Under the pieces are notes generated by a model that ran no database searches, was not told the DNA's origin, and saw only the letters and a program-made list of their open reading frames with translations. Positions 48,227 to 60,380 of a stretch of 64,000 bases of DNA are shown here, in pieces. Origin of the DNA: Petrolisthes cinctipes (Eukaryota; Arthropoda; Malacostraca; Decapoda; Porcellanidae); NCBI GenBank assembly GCA_033782935.1, contig JAWQEG010000003.1, positions 3,608,501-3,672,500 of the forward strand, given 5' to 3'. The translations under genes and the position numbers were made by a program. Position 1 is the first letter of the stretch, and each line of letters starts with the position of its first letter.

Positions 48227-51200
48227 GTACATGCCTACTCCGTGTTAGAGTATTTTCAAAATACAGGCCCAAAACATGCTCAAAATCGATGTTTTAGGTG
48301 CCAAAAAGTCGATATGTGCATGCATCTTCAATACCTGTTTATATCTCAAATTAAGGCTCAAAACACCCAAAAATTCGATATTTTGGGGTCCCAAAAGCGA
48401 TCTGTACATGCCTACTCCGTGTTAGAGTATTTTCAAAATACAGGCCCAAAACATGCTGATAATCGATATTTTAGATGCCCAAAGTCAATATGTGCATGTA
48501 TCTTCTGTACCCGTTTATATTTCAAATTTAGGCTCAAAACACCCGAAAATTCAATATTTTGGGGTTTGAGAAGTAATCTGTACATGCCTACTCAGTGCTA
48601 GAATATTTTCAAAATATAAGCTAAAAACATGCTAAAAATCGATATTTTAGGTGCCAAAAAGTCGATATCTCAAATTAAGGGCCAAAACACCCTAAAATTC
48701 GATATTTAGGGGTCCCAGAATCGATCTGTACATGCCTACTCCGTGTTAGAGTATTTTCAAATTACAGGCCAAAAACATACTGAAAATCGATCTTTTAGGT
48801 GCCCAAAAGTCGAAATGTGCAAGCATCTTCTGTACCCGTTTATATCTCAAATTCTGGCCCTAAACACCCGAAAATTCGATATTTTGGGGTCCCAGAAGCG
48901 ATCTGTACATGCCTACTCCGTGTTAGAGTATTTTCAAAATTCAGGCCCAAAACATGCTGAAAATCGATATTTTTGGTGCCCAAAGTCAATATGTGTATGC
49001 ATCTTCTATACTCGTTTATATCTCAAATGTAGGATCAAAACACCCGAAAATTCAATATTTGGGGGTCCCAGAAGCAATCTGTACATGCCTACTCAGTGCT
49101 AGAATATTTTCAAAATATAGGCTAAAAACATGCTAAAAATCGATATTTTAGGTGCCAAAAAGTGGATATCTCAAATTAAGGCCCAAAACACCCGAAAATT
49201 CAATATTTAGGTGTCCCAAAAGCGATCTCTACATGCCTACTCCGTGTTAGAGTATTTTCAAAATACAGGCCAAAAACATACTGAAAATCGATCTTTTAGG
49301 TGCCCAAAAGACAATATGTGCATGCATCTTCTGTACCCGTTTATATCTCAAATTTCTGGCCCTAAACACCCGAAAATTCGATATTTTTGGGTCCCAGAAG
49401 CGATCTGTACATGCCTACTCCGTGTTAGAGAATTTTCAAAATTCAGGCCCAAAACATGCTGAAAATCGATATTTTAGATGCCCAAAGTCAATATGTGCAT
49501 GTATCTTCTGTACCCGTTTATATCTCAAATTCATGCTCAAAACACCCGAAAATTCAATATTTTGGGGTCCCAGAAGCGATCTTTACATGCCTACTCCTAG
49601 TTAGAATGTTTTCAAGATACAGACCCAAAACATGCTCAAAATCGATATTTTAGGTGCCCCAAAGTCGATATGTGCATTCATCTTCAGTACCCGTTTATAT
49701 CTTAAATTCATGCTCAAAACACCCGAAAATTCAATATTTTGGGGTCCCAGAAGCGATCTGTACATGCCTACTCCTAGTTAGAACGTTTTCAAGATACAGA
49801 CCCAAAACATGCTCAAAATCGATATTTTAGATGCCCTAAGTCAATATGTGCATTCATCTTCTGTACCCGTTTATATCTCAAATTCAGTCTCAAAACACCC
49901 GAAAATTCAATATTTTGGGGTCCCAGAAGCAATCTGTACATGCCTACTCAGTGCTAGAATATTTTCAAAATATAGGCTAAAAACATGCTAAAAATCGATA
50001 TTTTAGGTGCCAAAAAGTCGATATCTCAAATTAAGGCCCAAAACACCCGAAAATTCGATATTTAGGGGTTCAAGAAGCGATCTGAACATGCCTACTCCGT
50101 GTTAGAGTATTTTCAAAATACAGGCCAAAATCATACTGAAAATCGATCTTTTAGGTGCCCAAAAGTCGATATGTGCATGCATCTTCTGTACCCGATTATA
50201 TCTCAAATTCTGGCCCTAAACAGCCGAAAATTCGATATTTTGGGGTCCCAGAAGCGATCTGTGCATGCCTACTCCGTGTTAGAGTATTTTCAAAATTCAG
50301 GCCCAAAACATGCTGAAAATCGATATTTTTGTTGCCCAAAGTCAATATGTGTATGCATCTTCTATACTCGTTTACATCTCAAATGTAGGCTCAAAACAAC
50401 CGAAAATTCGATATTTTGGGGTCCCAGAAGCAATCTGTACATGCCTACTCAGTGCTAGAATATTTTCAAAATATAGGCTAAAAACATGCTAAAAATCGAT
50501 ATTTTAGGTGCCAAAAAAGTGGATATCTCAAATTAAGGCCCAAAACACCCGAAAATTCAATATTTAGGGGTCCCAAAAGCGATCTCTACATGCCTACTCC
50601 GTGTTAGAGTATTTTCAAATTTCAGGCACAAAACATGCTGAAAATCGATATTTTTGGTGCCAAAAGTCAATATGTGTATGCATCTTCTGTACTCGTTTAT
50701 ATCTCAAATTCAGGCTTAAAAAACCCGAAAATTCGATATTTTGGGTTCCCAGAAGCGATCTGTATATGCCTACTCCGTGTTAGAGTATTTTCAATACAGG
50801 CCCAAAACATGCTCAAAATCGTTGTTTTAGGTGCCCAAAAGTCGATATGTGCATGCATTCTCAGTACCCGTTTATATCTCAAATTCAGGCTCAAAACATC
50901 CGAAAATTTGATATTTTGGGGTCCCAGAAGCGATCTGTACATGCCTACTCCGTGTTAGAGTATTTTCAAAATACAGGCCAAAAACATGCTAAAAATCGAT
51001 ATTTTAGATGCCCAAAGTCAATATGTGCATGTATCTTCTGAACCCGTTTATATCTCAAATTCAGGCTCAAAACACCCGAAAATTCAATATTTTGGGGTCC
51101 CAGAAGCGATCTGTACATGCCTACTCCTAGTTTGAATGTTTTCAAGATACAGACAAAAAGCATGCTCAAAATCGATATTTTAGGTGCCCAAAAGTCGATA

Positions 51201-51854
51201 TGTGCATTCATCTTCAGTACCCGTTTATATCTGAAATTCAGGCTCAAAACACCCGAAAATTCGATATTTTGGGGTCCCAGAAACGATCTGTACATGCCTA
51301 ATCCGTGTTAGAGTATTTTCAAAATACAGGCCCAAAACATGCTGAAAATCGATATTTTAGATGCCCAAAGTCAATATGTGCATGTATCATCTGTACCCGT
51401 GTATATCTCAAATTCATGCTCAAAACACCCGAAAATTCAATATTTTGGGGTCCCTGAAGCAATCTGTACATGCCTACTCAGTGCTAGAATATTTTCAAAA
51501 TATAGGCTAAAAACATGCTAAAAATCGATATTTTAGGTGCCAAAAAGTCGATATCTCAAATTAAGGCCCAAAACACCCGAAAATTCGATATTTAGGGGTC
51601 CCAGAAGCGATCTGTACATGCCTACTCCGTGTTAGAGTATTTTCAAAATACAGGCCAAAAATATACTGAAAATCGATCTTTTAGGTGCCCAAAAGTCGAT
51701 ATGTGTATGCATCTTCTGTACCCGTTTATATCTCAAATTCTGGCCCTAAACACCCGAAAATTCGATATTTTTGGGTCCCAGAAGCGATCTGTACATGCCT
51801 ACTCAGTGCTAGAATGTTTTCAAAATATAGGCTCAAAACATGCTCAAAATCGAT
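48227..51854 (+). repeat. Mosaic monomers, 48.2-51.9 kb
   Basis: Satellite only. The part 48,600-49,380 recurs at 52,490-53,270 (offset 3,890) with gtgtcccaaaagcgatctc and aaaagacaatatgtg. Other markers are ctcctagttagaatg or gaacg (49,600, 49,780), ggggttcaagaagc (about 50,068) and tcaatacaggccc (about 50,791). Confidence 0.7.
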
Positions 51855-52509
51855 ATTTTAGGTGCCCAAAAGTCGATATGTTCATGTATCTTCTGTACTC
51901 GTTTATATCTCAAATTCAAGCTCAAACCACCCGAAAATTCGATATTTTGTGGTCCCAGAAGCGATCTGTACATGCCTACTCAGTGCTAGAATATTTTCAA
52001 AATATAGGCTAAAAACATGCTAAAAATAGATATTTTAGTTTCGTTAAGGCGATATCTCAAATTCAGGCCCAAAACACCCGAAAATTCGATATTTTGGGAT
52101 CCCAGAAGCGATCTGTAGAAGCCTACTCCGTGTTAGAGTATTTTCAAAATACAGACCCAAAACATGCTCAAAATCGGTATTTTAGGTGCCCAAAAGTCGA
52201 TATGTGCATTCATTTTCAGTACCCGTTTATATCTTAAATTCTGGCCCAAAACACACGAAAATTCGATATTTTGGGGTCCCAGAAGCGATCTGTACATGCC
52301 TACTCAGTGCTAGAATGTTTTCAAAATATAGGCTTAAAACATGCTCAATATCGATATTTTAGGTGCCCAAAAGTCGTGATTTGCATGTATCTTCTGTACC
52401 GGTTTATATCTCAAATTCAGGCTCAAAACAACCGAAAATTCAATATTTTGGGATCCCAGAAGCAATCTGTACATGCCTACCCAGTGCTAGTATTTTTTTT
52501 AAAATATAG
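51855..52509 (+). repeat. Poly-T module, copy 3
   Basis: Same linked variants at offset 4,286 from copy 2 (landmark 51,967). The T run here is eight long, followed by AAAATATAGG. Confidence 0.82.
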
Positions 52510-54054
52510 GATAAAAACATGCTAAAAATCGATATTTTAGGTGCCAAAAAGTGGATATCTCAAATTAAGGCCCAAAACACCCGAAAATTCGATATTTAGG
52601 GGTCCCAGAATCGATCTGTACATGCCTACTCCGTGTTAGAGTATTTTCAAAATACAGGCCAAAAACATACTGAAAATCGATCTTTTAGGTGCCCAAAAGT
52701 CGATATGTGCATGCATCTTCTGTACCCGTTTATATTTCAAATTCTGGCCCTAAACACCCGAAAATTCGATATTTTGGGGTCCCAGAAGCGATCTGTACAT
52801 GCCTACTCCGTGTTAGAGTATTTTCAAAATTCAGGACCAAAACATGCTGAAAATCGATATTTTTTGTGCCCAAAGTCAATATGTGTATGCATCTTCTATA
52901 CTCGTTTATATCTCAAATGTAGGCTCAAAACACCCGAAAATTCAATATTTGGGGGTCCCAGAAGCAATCTGTACATGCCTACTCAGTGCTAGAATATTTT
53001 CAAAATATAGGCTAAAAACATGCTAAAAATCGATATTTTAGGTGCCAAAAAGTGGATATCTCAAATTAAGGCCCAAAACACCCGAAAATTCAATATTTAG
53101 GTGTCCCAAAAGCGATCTCTACATGCCTACTCCGTGTTAGAGTATTTTCAAAATACAGGCCAAAAACATACTGAAAATCGATCTATTAGGTGCCCAAAAG
53201 ACAATATGTGAATGCATCTTCTGTACCCGTTTATATCTCAAATTCTGGCCCTAAACACCCGAAAATTCGATATTTTTGGGTCCCAGAAGCGATCTGTACA
53301 TGCCTACTCCGTGTTAGAGTATTTTCAAAATACAGGCCCAAAACATGCTGAAAATCGATATTTTAGATGCCCAAAGTCAATATGTGCATGTATCTTCTGT
53401 ACCCGTTTATATTTCAAATTCAGGCTCAAAACACCCGAAAATTCAATATTTTGGGGTCTCAGAAGCAATCTGTACATGCCTACTCAGTGCTAGAATATTT
53501 TCAAAATATAGGCTAAAAACATACTAAAAATCGATATTTTAGGTGCCAAAAAGTCGATATCTCAAATTAAGGCCCAAAACACCCGAAAATTCGATATTTA
53601 GGGTTCCCAGAATCGATCTGTACATGCCTACTCCGTGTTAGAGTATTTTCAAAATACAGGCCAAAAACATACTGAAAATCGATCTTTTAGGTGCCCAAAA
53701 GTTGATATGTGCATGCATCTTCTGTACCCGTTTATATCTCAAATTCTGGCCCTAAACACCCGAAAATTCAATATTTTGGGGTCCCAGAAGCGATCTGTAC
53801 ATGCCTACTCAGTGCTAGAATATTTTCAAAATATAGGCTAAAAACATGCTAAAAATCGATATTTTAGGTGCCAAGAAGTGGATATCTCAAATTAAGGCCC
53901 AAAACACCCGAAAATTCAATATTTAGGTGTCCCAAAAGCGATCTCTACATGCCTACTCCGTGTTAGAGTATTTTCAAAATACTGGCCAAAAACATACTGA
54001 AAATCGATCTTTTAGGTGCCAAAAAGACAATATGTGCATGCATCTTCTGTACCC
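52510..54054 (+). repeat. Mosaic monomers, 52.5-54.05 kb
   Basis: Satellite only. The first 760 bp matches 48,620-49,380 at offset 3,890. Part near 53,927 matches 55,609 at offset 1,682. Confidence 0.7.
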
Positions 54055-54850
54055 GTTTATATCTCAAATTCACGCTCAAAACATCCGAAAATTCAATATT
54101 TTGGGGTCCCAGAAGCGATCTGTACATGCCTACTCCTAGTTAGAATGTTTTCAAGATACAAACCCAAAACATGCTCAAAATCGATATTTTAGGTGCCCCA
54201 AAGTCGATATGTGCATTCATCTTCAGTACCCGTTTATATCTTAAATTCAGGCTCAAAACACCCGAAAATTCAATATTTTGGGGTCCCAGAAGCAATCTGT
54301 ACATGCCTAATCCGTGTTAGAGTATTTTCAAAATACAGGCCCAAAACATGCTGAAAATCGATATTTTAGATGCCCAAAGTCAATATGTGCATGTATCATC
54401 TGTACCCGTTTATATCTCAAATTCATGCTCAAAACACCCGAAAATTCAATATTTTGGGGTCCCAGAAGCAATCTGTACATGCCTACTCAGTGCTAAAATA
54501 TTTTCAAAATATATGCTAAAAACATGCTAAAAATCGATATTTTAGGTGCCAAAAAGTCGATATCTCAAATTAAGGCCCAAAACACCCGAAAATTCGATAT
54601 TTAGGGGTTCAAGAAGCGATCTGAACATGCCTACTCCGTGTTAGAGTATTTTCAAAATACAGGCCAAAAACATACTGAAAATCGATCTTTTAAGTGCCCA
54701 AAAGTCGATATGTGCATGCATGTTCTGTACCCGTTTATATCTCAAATTCTGGCCCTAAACACCCGAAAATTCGATATTTTGGGGTCCCAGAAGCGATCTG
54801 TACATGCCTACTCAGTGCTAGAATGTTTTCAAAATATAGGCTCAAAACAT
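54055..54850 (+). repeat. 1,858-bp-spaced segment, copy 1
   Basis: Matches 55,913-56,708 (54,314 with 56,172; 54,638 with 56,496), sharing gatacaaacccaaaac, ggtgccccaaagtcg and ggggttcaagaagcg. Confidence 0.78.
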
Positions 54851-55016
54851 GCTCAATATCGATATTTTAGGTGCCCAAAAGTCGAGATTTGCATGTATCT
54901 TCTATACCGGTTTATATCTCAAATTCAGGCTCAAAACAACCGAAAATTCAATATTTTGGGATCCCAGAAGCAATCTGTACATGCCTACTCAGTGCTAGTA
55001 TTTTTTTTTTAATATA
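54841..55016 (+). repeat. Poly-T module, copy 4, last monomer only
   Basis: One monomer of the module: ctcaatatcgatatt, gagatttgcatg, accggtttatatc and ctagta followed by ten T. It lies about 2,504 bp after the same monomer in copy 3. Confidence 0.8.
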
Positions 55017-55912
55017 GGCTAAAAACATGCTAAAAATCGATATTTTAGGTGCCAAAAAGTGGATATCTCAAATTAAGGCCCAAAACACCCGAAAATTCAA
55101 TATTTAGGGGTCCCAGAAGCGATCCGTACATGCCTACTCCGTGTTAGAGTATTTTCAAAATACAGGCCCAAAACATGCTCAAAATCGATGTTTTAGGTGC
55201 CAAAAAGTCGATATGTGCATGCATCTTCAATACCCGTTTATATCTCAAATTCAGGCTCAAAACACCCAAAAATTCGATATTTTGGGGTCCCAGAAGCGAT
55301 CTTTACATGCCTACTCCGTGTTAGAGTATTTTCAAAATACAGGCCCAAAACATGCTGATAATCGATATTTTAGATGGCCAAAGTCAATATGTGCATGTAT
55401 CATCTGTACCCGTTTATATTTCAAATTCAGGCTCAAAACACCCGAAAATTCAATATTTTGGGGTCTCAGAAGCAATCTGTACATGCCTACTCAGTGCTAG
55501 AATATTTTCAAAATATAGGCTAAAAACATACTAAAAATCGATATTTTAGGTGCCAAAAAGTGGATATATCAAATTAAGGCCCAAAACACCCGAAAATTCA
55601 ATATTTAGGTGTCCCAAAAGCGATCTCTACATGCCTACTCCGTGTTAGAGTATTTTCAAAATACAGGCCAAAAACATACTGAAAATCGATCTTTTAGGTG
55701 CCAAAAAGACAATATGTGCATGCATCTTCTGTACCCGTTTATATCTCAAATTCTGGCCCTAAACACCCGAAAATTTGATATTTTTGGGTCCCACAAGCGA
55801 TCTGAACATGCCTACTCCGTGTTAGAGAATTTTCAAAATTCAGGCCCATAACATGCTGAAAATCGATATTTTAGATGCCCAAAGTCAATATGTGCATGTA
55901 TCTTCTGTACCC
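55017..55912 (+). repeat. Mosaic monomers, 55.0-55.9 kb
   Basis: Satellite only. About 55,080-55,500 matches 48,180-48,600 at offset 6,899 (55,141 with 48,242), including the acatgctgataatcg variant. Confidence 0.7.
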
Positions 55913-56708
55913 GTTTATATCTCAAATTCATGCTCAAAACACCCGAAAATTCAATATTTTGGGGTCCCAGAAGCGATCTGTACATGCCTACTCCTAGTTA
56001 GAATGTTTTCAAGATACAAACCCAAAACATGCTCAAAATCGATATTTTAGGTGCCCCAAAGTCGATATGTGCATTCATCTTCAGTACCCGTTTATATCTT
56101 AAATTCAGGCTCAAAACACCCGAAAATTCAATATTTTGGGGTCCCAGAAGCAATCTGTACATGCCTAATCCGTGTTAGAGTATTTTCAAAATACAGGCCC
56201 AAAACATGCTGAAAATCGATATTTTAGATGCCCAAAGTCAATATGTGCATGTATCATCTGTACCCGTTTATATCTCAAATTCATGCTCAAAACACCCGAA
56301 AATTCAATATTTTGGGGTCCCAGAAGCAATCTGTACATGCCTACTCAGTGCTAGAATATTTTCAAAATATAGGCTAAAAACATGCTAAAAATCGATATTT
56401 TAGGTGCCAAAAAGTCGATATCTCAAATTAAGGCCCAAAACACCCGAAAATTCGATATTTAGGGGTTCAAGAAGCGATCTGAACATGCCTACTCCGTGTT
56501 AGAGTATTTTCAAAATACAGGCCAAAAACATACTGAAAATCGATCTTTTAGGTGCCCAAAAGTCGATATGTGCATGCATCTTCTGTACCCGTTTATATCT
56601 CAAATTCTGGCCCTAAACACCCGAAAATTCGATATTTTGGGGTCCCAGAAGCGATCTGTACATGCCTACTCAGTGCTAGAATGTTTTCAAAATATAGGCT
56701 CAAAACAT
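55913..56708 (+). repeat. 1,858-bp-spaced segment, copy 2
   Basis: Partner of 54,055-54,850. It ends where gctgaaaatcg replaces gctcaatatcg. Confidence 0.78.
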
Positions 56709-57919
56709 GCTGAAAATCGATATTTTAGATGCCAAAAGTCAATATGTGCATGTATCTTCTGTACCCGTTTATATCTCAAATTCATGCTCAAAACACCCGA
56801 AAATTCAATATTTTGGGGTCCCAGAAGCAATCTGTACATGCCTACTCAGTCCTAGAATATTTTCAAAATATAGGCTAAAAACATGCTAAAAATCGATATT
56901 TTAGGTGCCAAAAAGGCGATATCTCAAATTCAGGCCCAAAACACTCGAAAATTCGATATTTTGGGGTCCCAGAAGCGATCTGTACATGCCTACTCCGTGT
57001 TAGAGTATTTTCACAATACAGACCCAAAACATGCTCAAAATCGATGATTTAGGTGCCAAAAAGTCGATATGTGCATGCATCTTCAGTACCCGTTTATATC
57101 TCAAATTCAGGCTCAAAACACCCGAAAATTCGATATTTTGGGGTCCCAGAAGCGATCTGTACATGCCTACTCCGTATTAGAGTATTTTCAAAATATAGGC
57201 TAAAAACATGCTAAAAATCGATATTTTAGGTGCCAAAAAGTCGATATCTCAAATTAAGGCCCAAAACACCCGAAAATTCGATATTTAGGGGTTCAAGAAG
57301 CGATCTGAACATGCCTACTCCGTGTTAGAGTATTTTCAAAATACAGGCCAAAAACATACTGAAAATCGATATTTTAGGTGCCCAAAAGAGGATATGTGCA
57401 TGTATCTTCTGTACTCGTTTATATCTCAAATTCAAGCTCAAAAGACCCGAAAATTCGATATTTTGGGGTCACAGAAGTGATCTGTAGATGCCTACTCAGT
57501 GCTAGAATATTTTCAAAATATAGGCTCAAAACATGCTAAAAATCTATATTTTAGGTGCCAAAAAGTCGATATCTCAAATTCAGGCCCAAAACACTCGAAA
57601 ATTCGATATTTTGGGGTCCCAGAAGCGATCTGTACATGCCTACTCCGTGTTAGAGTATTTTCAAAATACAGACCCAAAACATGCTCAAAATCGATGATTT
57701 AGGTGCCAAAAAGTCGATATGTGCATGCATCTTCAGTACCCGTTTATATCTCAAATTCAGGCTCAAAACACCCGAAAATTCGATATTTTGGGGTCCCAGA
57801 AGCGATCTGTACATGCCTACTCCGTATTAGAGTATTTTCAAAATACAGGCCCAAAACATGCTGAAAATCGATATTTTAGATGCCTAAAGTCAATATGTGC
57901 ATGTATCTTCTGTACTCGT
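56709..57919 (+). repeat. Local 650-bp duplication and flanks
   Basis: The segment 56,930-57,185 recurs at 57,580-57,835 (offset 650), sharing acactcgaaaattcg, tacagacccaaaac, gatgatttaggtgcc and tccgtattagag. The gatgattta variant recurs near 60,553, 62,059 and 63,062. Confidence 0.78.
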
Positions 57920-58694
57920 TTATATCTCAAATTCAGGGTCAAAACACCCGAAAATTCAATATTTTGGGGTCCCAGAAGCAATCTGTACATGCCTACTCAG
58001 TGCTAGAATATTTTCAAAATATAGGATAAAAACATGCTAAAAATCGATATTTTAGGTGCCAAAAAGTCGATATCTCAAATTCAGTCCCAAAACTCCCGAA
58101 AATTCAATATTTAGGGGTACCAGAAGCGATCTGTACATGCCTACTCCGTGTTAGAGTATTTTAAAAATACAGGCCAAAAACATACTGAAAATCGATCTTT
58201 TAGGTGCCCAAAAGTCGATATGTGCATGCATATTCTGTACCCGTTTATATCTCAAATTCAGGCCCTAAACACCCGAAAATTCGATATTTTTGGGTCCCAG
58301 AAGCGATCTGTACATGCCTACTCCGTGTTAGAGAATTTTAAAAATTCTGGCCCAAAACATGCTGAAAATCGATATTTTTGGTGCCCAAAGTCAATATGTG
58401 TATGCATCTTCTGTACTCGTTTATATCTCAAATTCAGGCTCAAAACACCCGAAAGTTCGATATTTTTGGGTCCCAGAAGCTATCTGTACATGCCTACTCC
58501 GTGTTAGAGTATTTTCAAAATACAGGCCCAAAACATACTGAAAATCGATATTTTAGATGCCCAAAGTCAATATGTGCATGTATCTTTTGTACCCGTTTAT
58601 ATCTCAAATTCAGGCTCAAAACACCCGAAAATTCAATATTTTGGGGTCCCAGAAGCAATCTGTACCTGCCTACTCAGTTCTAGAATATTTTCAA
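57920..58694 (+). repeat. Paralogue of the window start
   Basis: Matches 1-775 at offset 57,919 with the same private variants (aggataaaaac, gcatattctg, cgaaagttcg, cagttctag). Scattered point differences exist, for example aagctatctg near 58,480. Confidence 0.8.
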
Positions 58695-60380
58695 AATATA
58701 GGCTAAAAACATGCTAAAAATCGATATTTTAGGTGCCAAAAAGTCGATATCTCAAATTCAGTCCCAAAACACCCGAAAATTCGATATTTAGGGGTCCCAG
58801 AAGCGATTTGTACATGCCTACTCCGTGTTAGAGTATTTTCAAAATACAGGCCAAAAACATACTGAAAATCGATCTTTTAGGTGCCCAAAAGTCGATATAT
58901 GCATGCATTTTCTGTACCCGTTTATATCTCAAATTCTGGCCCTAAACACCCGAAAATTCGATATTTTGTGGTCCCAGAAGCAATCTGTACATGCCTACTC
59001 CGTGTTAGAGTATTTTCAAGATTCAGGCCCAAAACATGCTGAAAATCGATATTTTTGGTGCCCAAAGTCAATATGTGTATGCATCTTCTATACTCGTTTA
59101 TATCTCAAATTCAGGCTCAAAACACCCGAAAATTCGATATTTTGGGGTCCCACAAGCGATCTGTACATCCCTACTCAGTGCTAGAATGTTTTCAAAATAT
59201 AGGCTCAAAACATGCTCAAAATCGATATTTTAGGTGCCCAAAAGTCGATTTGTGCATGCATCTTCTGTACTCGTTTATATCTCAAATTCAGGCTCAAAAC
59301 ACCCGAAAATTCGATATTTTGGGGTCCCAGAAGCGATCTGTACATGCCTACTCAGTGCTAGAATATTTTCAAAATATAGGCTCAAAACATGCTAAAAATC
59401 GATATTTTAGGTGCGTAAAAGCGATATCTCAAATTCAGGCCCAAAACACCCGAAAATTCTATATTTAGGGGTCCCAGAAGCGATCTGTACATGCCAAGTC
59501 CGTGTTAGAATATTTTCAAAATACAGGCCAAAAACATACTGAAAATCGATCTTTTAGGTGCCCAAAAGTCGATATGTGCATGCATCTTCTGTACCCGTTT
59601 ATATCTCAAAATCTGGCCCTAAACACCCGAAAATTCAATATTTTGGGGTCCCAGAAGCAATCTGTACATGCCTACTCCGTGTTAGAGTATTTTCAAATTT
59701 CAGGCCCAAAACATGCTTAAAATCGATGTTTTAGGTGACAAAAAGTCGATATGTGCATGCATCTTCAGTATCCGTTTATATCTCATATTCAGGCTCAAAA
59801 CACCCGAAAATTCGATATTTTGGGGTCCCAGAAGCGATTTGTACATGCCTACTCCGTATAAGAGTATTTTCAAAATACATGCCCAAAACATGCTGAAAAT
59901 CGATATTTTAGATGCCCAAAGTCAATATGTGCATGTATCTTCTGTACCCGTTTATATCTCAAATTCAGGCTCAAAACACCCGAAAATTCAATATTTGGGG
60001 GTCTCAGAAGCAATCTGTACATTCCTACTCAGTGCTAGAATATTTTCAAAATATAGGCTAAAAACATGCAAAAAATCAATATTTTAGGTGCCAAAAAGTG
60101 GATATCTCAAATTAAGGCCCAAAACACCCGAAAATTCAATATTTAGGTGTCCCAAAAGCGATCTCTACATGCCTACTCCGTGTTAGAGTATTTTCAAAAT
60201 ACGGGCCAAAAACATATTGAAAATCGATCTTTTAGGTGCCCAAAAGACAATATGTGCATGCATCTTCTGTACTCGTTTATATCTCAAATTCTGGCCCTAA
60301 ACACCCGAAAATTCGATATTTTTGGGTCCCAGAAGCGATATGTACATGCCTACTCAGTGCTAGAATATTTTCAAAATATA
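58695..60380 (+). repeat. Mosaic monomers, 58.7-60.4 kb
   Basis: Satellite only. Shares features with both 0.8-3.6 kb (tcaaatttcaggccc, tatctcatattc, ctgtacattcc) and 53-56 kb (gtgtcccaaaagcg, aaaagacaatatg). Confidence 0.7.
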
